A DNA stretch of 64,000 nt. Source: Leifsonia sp. Root112D2 (GTDB taxonomy: Bacteria > Actinomycetota > Actinomycetes > Actinomycetales > Microbacteriaceae). Made by a program: the position numbers and the translations under genes. The stretch spans positions 1,357,480 to 1,421,479 of the forward strand of contig NZ_LMCU01000001.1 in the NCBI RefSeq assembly GCF_001424905.1. Direction: 5' to 3'. A model generated the notes under the pieces. The model had not been told where the DNA came from and did not search any database. It saw nothing but the letters and a program-made list of their open reading frames with translations. Of this stretch, positions 58,747 through 64,000 are shown piece after piece. How positions within the stretch are numbered: position 1 is the first letter of the stretch; each line of letters opens with the position of its first letter.

Positions 58747-60174
58747 AGAGCCCGAAATCGGCGGCACCAGCATCCCGGCCTCCTCGCGCACCCAGACGAC
58801 CCGTTCACCCTTGCGTTGCTCTCTCGTGGCGAACCGGTACCGATATCGTCGCGCCCGGATCCAGCGCGGAGCCACCCCGTCGAACGGGTCGACGCGCAGC
58901 AGTCGCAGCGTCGACGCATCCGCCTCGAGCAGTCGCGCGAGCAGAACGATGAACCAGCGGGTGTCGGATGAGCCCAGCGCGAGAAACCACATCTGCCAAT
59001 CGAGGCGCAGGTGGTACGGGGCGAACTGCCGCGGCATCCGGCGTGGGTCGCCCGGTTTGCCCCTGAACTCGTATTCCCGCCAGACGGCGTCATCGTCGGG
59101 CTGGGCGGCATCCGTGCCCTCGATCACGATTTCGTAGCGCACCGTCGTGACGCTGCCGAAGGCGCCGTAGGCGTTCACGAGGTGCCAGCGGTTGAAGCTC
59201 GCGTTCATGAGTTGGTGGCGGGCGACAAGGTTGCGTGCCGGCCACCAGCTCAGATAGATGATCAGCGCGCTGACCGCCAGAACGACGATGGCGAACCAGG
59301 CCGGCGCCGTCGCATCCGCATAATTGGTGCCGGTGGGCATGGCGGCGACGACCACGTGGGCGGCAGGGTCGCTCACGGCGGCGAAGGCCAGGATGACGGT
59401 GAGCACGTTGAGCCAGGCGAAGTTTCCGGTGACGATGAGCCAGAGCTGGGTGAGGATAACGATGGCCGCGGCGATGCTCGCGACCGGTTGCGGGGCAAAC
59501 AGGAAGAACGGCACGACCAGCTGGGCGAAATGGTTGCCGAGCACCTCCAGCCGGTGAAACCAGTGCGGCAGCAGGTGGGCGCGGCGGCTCAGCGGGTTCG
59601 GCATCGGCTGGGTTTCGTGGTGGTAGAAGAGCGCAGTGAGGTCGCGCCACGATCGGTCTCCGCGCATCTTGATCATGCCGGCGCCGAACTCGAGCCGAAA
59701 CACCAGCCAGCGGATCAGCCAGATGACGGTGACCGGCGGCGCGACCTCGTTGGAGCCGAGAAAGGCGACCATGAAGCCGGCCTCGAGCAGCAGGCTCTCC
59801 CAACCGTAGCCGTAGAAGGTCTGCCCCACGTTCACGATGGAGAGGTAGCCGAGCCAGATCGCGAGAAAAAGAACGAGCGGCAGCCACGGCGGTGCCAGCT
59901 GCGGCAGGCCGGCGACGATGGATGCCGCGATGACCGCCCCCGAGACGGCAACCGCGCGCAGCAGACGGTCGGAGTACCGCCACCGGAAGAGTGTCGGCTG
60001 GCGTCGCGCATAGGCGAGCCGCAGAAAGTCGGGAACCGGCAGCAGCCCGTGCTCGCCGAGGAGCGCCGGAAGCTGCGCGAGAGTGGAGAGAAAGGCAACG
60101 AGATAGATCGCGGCGACGCCCCGCTGAAGCACCTGCCGCGCCAGTTCATACCCGTTCGCGCCGAACCAGTCCAT
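58738..60174 (-). CDS. Lipase maturation factor (LMF1)-like membrane protein
   Basis: The 478-residue protein has about ten hydrophobic segments and the LMF domain pattern: WYGYGWESLLLEAGF-like FYGYGWESLLLEAGFMVAFL, WLIRWLVFRLEFGAGMIKMR, and the soluble part YEFRGKPGDPRRMPRQFAPY, HLRLDWQMWFLAL and WIRARRYRYRF. In vertebrates LMF1 matures lipases in the ER; the bacterial role is unknown, perhaps membrane folding or lipid work. ATG 60174. Its final codons and TGA lie in a palindromic repeat. Confidence 0.88.
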   Translation of the reverse strand: MDWFGANGYELARQVLQRGVAAIYLVAFLSTLAQLPALLGEHGLLPVPDFLRLAYARRQPTLFRWRYSDRLLRAVAVSGAVIAASIVAGLPQLAPPWLPLVLFLAIWLGYLSIVNVGQTFYGYGWESLLLEAGFMVAFLGSNEVAPPVTVIWLIRWLVFRLEFGAGMIKMRGDRSWRDLTALFYHHETQPMPNPLSRRAHLLPHWFHRLEVLGNHFAQLVVPFFLFAPQPVASIAAAIVILTQLWLIVTGNFAWLNVLTVILAFAAVSDPAAHVVVAAMPTGTNYADATAPAWFAIVVLAVSALIIYLSWWPARNLVARHQLMNASFNRWHLVNAYGAFGSVTTVRYEIVIEGTDAAQPDDDAVWREYEFRGKPGDPRRMPRQFAPYHLRLDWQMWFLALGSSDTRWFIVLLARLLEADASTLRLLRVDPFDGVAPRWIRARRYRYRFATREQRKGERVVWVREEAGMLVPPISGSAD

Positions 60175-60297
60175 GGCGCTTCCACGCTAGGCCCGGTGCG
60201 TGGGCGTGGCAACGGGCGTGGAGTCACAGCCCGAAGGATGAATCCGAGATCTCGCCAGAATCAGGCTTGGGCGAGCACCGGTCACCGATCCTACTTT

Positions 60298-61533
60298 TCA
60301 TGGCGCGATATTGAATGGGTTTGGATTCGTCGCGGTCCCGGTCAGGATGTTTGGTGTCGAAGAGTCTGCTGCGTGCCCGAGCAACGCAGGAAGCTTTAGG
60401 ACACGCTCCATAGCTGCGAGAAGGCCGAACTGGTTCATATAACTCGGGTAGGTGTAGTGCGGTACATACCGGCCCACGATCCAACTTGGAATCTGGCAGG
60501 ACGTGGCAAGCGGGCTGACGTTCGGATCTGCGCAGTTCTGGCCGACCTTGTCGTCACCTTTGAGCGTCCCACTCTTCGCTCCCTCATCGAAGGTGACGAC
60601 GACGATAAGGTTCCCCCGCTGATAGTCAGGGCCTGAACGGATCATTGACATGACCGCTGAGAGGTACCGGTCGATGTTGTTAATTCGACTTGTACCGCCC
60701 GCAACGGTGATGCCGTTTTCTGTCACCGGGTCATGACCGTTTTCAATGTCGTTGGGTTGCAGGTAGGTGAAAGACGGCAGCGTGCCCCCCTTCACGGCGT
60801 CGTAGAGTGCACCGTTCCTTTTCTTCCAGTCACCCGCGGGAACGTCGTTCTGGTCGCAATTAATTCCGTCGAAGAAGACTGCGGGATTGTGCCGAGCAAC
60901 GTACAGACGATGCTTGGCGGTTGAAGTGATCGCGTAAACATGAGCGTCGTTCTTATCGCACGCGGTCGGCATGTCGTCAGCGAACGTGCGCCACCCTGCA
61001 GCCCCATAGGTCTTTTCGATTTGTGAAAACAGTGATGGAATCGTGGCCGCGAAATGGCCGCCGCCGTATTTGCAGGAGGACTCAGCGCTGTCGGGCGGGC
61101 AATCGGAGAGTGTGAATTTGGCGAGTGCGTCACTGCCTGAATCACTGGTGGGGTTGAGTCCCGCGGTCAGGGCGATGTAGTTGCCTTCGGAACCGTGTGT
61201 GGTGCTGTGCATGACCCCCTTCGCGAAATGGCCGCACTGGGCGGTGAGAGTGTTGTTCGCGAAGGGAGCGTCGGCGGAGCCATCGAGCGTCGACGCTGAC
61301 TCGTTCTCGAGTACGATCAGCACGACTTTCTGCGGGGCCGATATCGTTTGGTGTACACCCGCACCCTGGCAGTAGGCGGAGTTCGACAGATCGGCAGGAG
61401 AGTGCGTCACCGGCGGCGCGGAATTCAGCGAGGCGAGCCCGACTCCCACTATGACGATAGTCGCGACGGCGACGGCGACAACGACGATCGCGAGCGGCCT
61501 TCGGGAACCAGCCGAGTTTGATTCTCCTGTCAT
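60298..61533 (-). CDS. Membrane-anchored phosphoesterase (AcpA/phospholipase C-like)
   Basis: The 411-residue protein has an N-terminal helix (about 14-36) and an outer phosphoesterase domain: VVLIVLENESASTLDGSADA with the metal site and nucleophile region, HSTTHGSEGNYIALTAG, FADDMPTAC, TYLQPNDIENGHD and VVTFDEGAKSG with a metal Asp/Glu. Six or more Cys residues may form disulfides. The family (PF04185) includes acid phosphatases and phospholipases C; the substrate is open. Codon use is less G/C-biased than in genes to the left. Confidence 0.85.
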   Translation of the reverse strand: MTGESNSAGSRRPLAIVVVAVAVATIVIVGVGLASLNSAPPVTHSPADLSNSAYCQGAGVHQTISAPQKVVLIVLENESASTLDGSADAPFANNTLTAQCGHFAKGVMHSTTHGSEGNYIALTAGLNPTSDSGSDALAKFTLSDCPPDSAESSCKYGGGHFAATIPSLFSQIEKTYGAAGWRTFADDMPTACDKNDAHVYAITSTAKHRLYVARHNPAVFFDGINCDQNDVPAGDWKKRNGALYDAVKGGTLPSFTYLQPNDIENGHDPVTENGITVAGGTSRINNIDRYLSAVMSMIRSGPDYQRGNLIVVVTFDEGAKSGTLKGDDKVGQNCADPNVSPLATSCQIPSWIVGRYVPHYTYPSYMNQFGLLAAMERVLKLPALLGHAADSSTPNILTGTATNPNPFNIAP

Positions 61534-61991
61534 GGTTCAATGGTGCCGCAAGAAAGGCGCCCACACGGTATATTGAAGAATCCTCAGTAATGTCCCAGCC
61601 TTGGCGTGATTCTCGGCGACGCGAACCTCGGAACCGAATTCGAGCCGAGCGCCGTCTTCGGAGAGCGGACTTGCTGAAAGAACGCCGTGAATCTTGATTC
61701 CACAAATATCCGATGCGGTCGAGATCAGGCGGCTTCCCCGCGAGCCTGCGGCCGCGAGCGGCCGTTCGCAGCAATATAGGGGCATGCACTCCTCCTGGGC
61801 CGGCGCCTCCTCTCTGCTGGCGCCTTCCCAATTGTGGGTTAAGCGTGCGCTTGCGTGGGGGTGCAATAGCCGGTACGCTCTGCCCCCAAGCGGCTCGACG
61901 CCGGCAAATCGGCCTGTTACTGTGCCAGAGATACCCCCCAAATGGCGGTCAACGAGCCGCTGAACCCTCACCAGTATTGGAATCTCGTCGT
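61534..61991. other. Gene-free stretch before the beta-helix gene
   Basis: About 460 bases without a convincing coding frame. A 144-codon minus-strand frame exists but has no domain, no ribosome-binding site and a patchy composition. Small G/C dyads such as GCCGGCGCC occur. The right end must hold the promoter of the secreted protein; AGTATT (about 61973) is a weak -10 candidate. Confidence 0.4.
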
Positions 61992-64000
61992 ATGGTCATG
62001 AAGACCAATAAGCACGTCGCAAAGCCAGCGCGAACTCGTCGGCTATTCACGCTCCTTTCATGGAGTCTGGCTGTCGCTGTCGTGACCTCGTCGATTGGAC
62101 TTGGAATTGGTGCGATCAGCGCAACCGCAGTGCCGAGCATCTGGGTCACAGGAAAGCAGATCGTATCCGACAACTTCAATCGAACGAGTCATTCTGGATG
62201 GGGATCCGCACAGCTCGGTGGCGTATATAGCTCCAGCAGCGCGGCTGCATTCTCTGCGACGGGGTCATCCGGTTTGATCGCGTTGCCCGTCCCGGGAAGG
62301 TCGGGAACGGCGACGCTGCGGTCGGTGTCGTCCCGTGACAGTGACGCATCACTTGTCGTGATCGTGCCGAGCCTTCCGAAGTCAGGCAAAGGTGTCTACG
62401 CCGGCCTGCAGCTCCGTTCCGCCGCCGGCTCGTACTATCAGGCACAGTTGCGCATCGGGTCAGACAGGACCGCCTCACTCGCGCTTTTGCGCGTAAACGG
62501 GTCGACCGTCTCCCAAGTCGCCCTCGTGGGCGAAAAGGTGATTGCACGCAACCTTGTGGCAGGTTCGCGCATCAATCTCGAGTTCCAGACGACTGGCTCT
62601 ACCCCCGTTGCGCTGGCAGCTCGAGCGTGGCTGGCCGGCGTTCCGAAGCCCGGCTGGCAGGCGATGACCAAGGATGCGACCTCCAAGCGCTTGCAAAATT
62701 CAGGTGCGTTCGGTGTGTGGTCGTATCTGTCGCGAACCACCTCCAAGCAGCCTGTCGCCTTTGACAACCTTGCGGTTTACACGATGACGACAGCCCTCAC
62801 GTCGATTCCATCCACGCCCACCCCGACACCGCCGTTGGTTGTTGCACAAACCCCTCCTACGCCGAATCCCAGCAGGACGCCGACTACACCGACGGTTCCC
62901 GCACCGGGGCAAACGGCAGGCGGCGGCGGCCAGGATGCGTCGGTCGACATGACGGGAACCCGGCGCGCGACCGGGGCGGCAGCCATTGGCAGCACCCGGT
63001 ATCCGGTACCCGCCGATGCCATTGTTGTTGCTCCCGCCGGTTCGGATTCAGCGCAAGGCACACTCAAGGCTCCGTATTCGACTGTTCAGCATGCCGTTGA
63101 CGCGGCTCGGTCAGGCGCGACAATCGTGCTCCGTGCTGGCAGTTATCACGAGTCAGTGACGATTCCGGCAAGCAAGCGATTGACGATCCAGTCGTATCCA
63201 GGCGAAGCCGTCTGGTTTGACGGCAGTGTTCCTGTAACCAACTGGCAGCAGTCAGGCTCGGCCTGGACCGCGAGCGGGTGGAACCATATTTTCGATTCGA
63301 GCGCGACCTACACGCGCGGTGCTCCGGATGCCTCTGCGGCTGGGTGGACTTGGTTGAATCCCTCGTATCCGATGGCGGCACACCCCGACCAAGTGTGGGT
63401 CGGTGGCGTCGCGCAGGCCCAAGTGGCCAGCCGTACCCAGCTCGCTCCCGGTCGCTTTTACTACGACACTGCGGCACGAACGCTCTATCTGGGCACGGAT
63501 CCGCGCGGCGGTAACGTTCGCGCCAGCGATCTGCAGAAGGCGATGACCATTCAGGGCAGCGGTACGGTGCTCCGTGGGTTTGGCGTGCATCGCTACGCTC
63601 CATCTGTTCCGGACATGGGCTCGGTTACCTCGTACGGCGGTGGGTGCACCTTCGAAAACATGGCGTTCAATGACAACGCGACCACGGGCCTCTCGGTTGG
63701 CGGTGTCGGCGTGACGCTCAGAAATGTGACCGCGGCTCGCAATGGGTTGCTGGGAATTCACGGCAACCAGGCGGACTCGCTCAAGGCGACCGGGCTGCTG
63801 GCCTCCGGCAACAACGCCGAGCACTTCAATACCTCCCCGGTTTCTGGGGGTATGAAGGTGACGCGTTCGCGCGGGGTCCAAGTGACAGACAGCGCATTCG
63901 TTCGGAACCTCGGGCCCGGCCTGTGGATGGACGAATCCGTCTATAACATGACCATCGCGAACAACGATGTAGTCGGCAATGCTTCGCACGGGATTGCGAT
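61992..64000 (+). CDS. Secreted right-handed beta-helix protein, C-terminus beyond window
   Basis: The frame is open for about 669 codons to the window edge. A signal peptide with a basic start and hydrophobic core lies in the first 45 residues. Residues about 55-265 are a LamG-like beta domain opening SDNFNRTSHSGWGSAQLGG. A Thr/Pro-rich linker follows (about 270-310). From about 345 on is a DUF1565-like pattern (VAPAGSDSAQGTLKAPYSTV, GATIVLRAGSYHESVTIPAS) leading into parallel beta-helix coils (NVTAARNGLLGIHG, NNDVVGNASHGI). Such proteins cleave or bind polysaccharides at the cell surface. ATG 61992 or 61998 is the start. Confidence 0.85.
   Translation, partial: MVMKTNKHVAKPARTRRLFTLLSWSLAVAVVTSSIGLGIGAISATAVPSIWVTGKQIVSDNFNRTSHSGWGSAQLGGVYSSSSAAAFSATGSSGLIALPVPGRSGTATLRSVSSRDSDASLVVIVPSLPKSGKGVYAGLQLRSAAGSYYQAQLRIGSDRTASLALLRVNGSTVSQVALVGEKVIARNLVAGSRINLEFQTTGSTPVALAARAWLAGVPKPGWQAMTKDATSKRLQNSGAFGVWSYLSRTTSKQPVAFDNLAVYTMTTALTSIPSTPTPTPPLVVAQTPPTPNPSRTPTTPTVPAPGQTAGGGGQDASVDMTGTRRATGAAAIGSTRYPVPADAIVVAPAGSDSAQGTLKAPYSTVQHAVDAARSGATIVLRAGSYHESVTIPASKRLTIQSYPGEAVWFDGSVPVTNWQQSGSAWTASGWNHIFDSSATYTRGAPDASAAGWTWLNPSYPMAAHPDQVWVGGVAQAQVASRTQLAPGRFYYDTAARTLYLGTDPRGGNVRASDLQKAMTIQGSGTVLRGFGVHRYAPSVPDMGSVTSYGGGCTFENMAFNDNATTGLSVGGVGVTLRNVTAARNGLLGIHGNQADSLKATGLLASGNNAEHFNTSPVSGGMKVTRSRGVQVTDSAFVRNLGPGLWMDESVYNMTIANNDVVGNASHGIA

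Noticed and set aside
61537..61971. Minus-strand frame of 144 codons in the gap before the beta-helix gene
   Set aside because: No ribosome-binding site, no recognisable domain, and composition unlike the neighbouring genes.

Overview
The window comes from a high-GC actinobacterium, most probably a member of the Microbacteriaceae. The grounds are dense third-position G/C, frequent GTG/TTG starts, several genes whose start codon lies 6-8 bases after a -10 box (leaderless messages), sugar importers without their own ATPase, and two families of intergenic palindromic repeats. No rRNA, tRNA, CRISPR array, phage or insertion sequence was recognised.

Layout. 0-6 kb is a mosaic of small accessory genes: an edge-cut DUF6226 protein, a VapBC45-like toxin-antitoxin pair, a remnant of a second hutH gene, an HxlR regulator with a VOC protein, a second VOC protein without a normal start codon, an ArsR/AHSA1 pair, a startless coding remnant and a GNAT acetyltransferase. 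6.3-17.3 kb holds hutH with a divergent IclR regulator, an LtrA membrane protein, a DEAD-box RNA helicase with a long YGDR-repeat tail, a MarR/MFS efflux pair and a TauE/SafE permease. 16.4-22 kb is an alpha-galactoside locus (DeoR regulator, GH4 enzyme, binding protein, two permeases). 22.2-26.3 kb is one giant secreted nuclease/5'-nucleotidase. 26.4-30.7 kb is a copper operon (membrane protein, YcnI, CopC, CopD-CtaG). RecQ follows. 32.8-39.4 kb is a second sugar locus (LacI, binding protein, two permeases, GH2 enzyme). 39.5-49.8 kb carries YdeI, cupin and DUF1697 proteins, a PadR-controlled ABC exporter, an acyl-CoA oxidase-like protein, malate dehydrogenase and a zinc metallopeptidase. 58.7-64 kb has a lipase-maturation-factor-like protein, a membrane-anchored phosphoesterase and the start of a secreted beta-helix protein.

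The most interesting segment is 50.06-58.6 kb, a tight operon encoding an EPSP-synthase-like domain fused to a CoA ligase, an acyl-CoA dehydrogenase, a short-chain reductase with the Tyr-x6-Lys motif of enoyl reductases, a FadH-type flavin/Fe-S reductase and a FabF-type condensing enzyme. The combination resembles the route from shikimate to cyclohexanecarbonyl-CoA, and the condensing enzyme suggests omega-cyclohexyl fatty acids, which are known from Curtobacterium pusillum in this family. This is inference from gene content.

Two repeat families cut across the window. One is a 93-102 bp element with inverted ends, found four times plus a diverged relative, mostly at gene 3' ends. The other is the GGTTGAGG...CTCGAAACC palindrome, which supplies the stop codons of three genes and appears to have left an in-frame segment inside a fourth.
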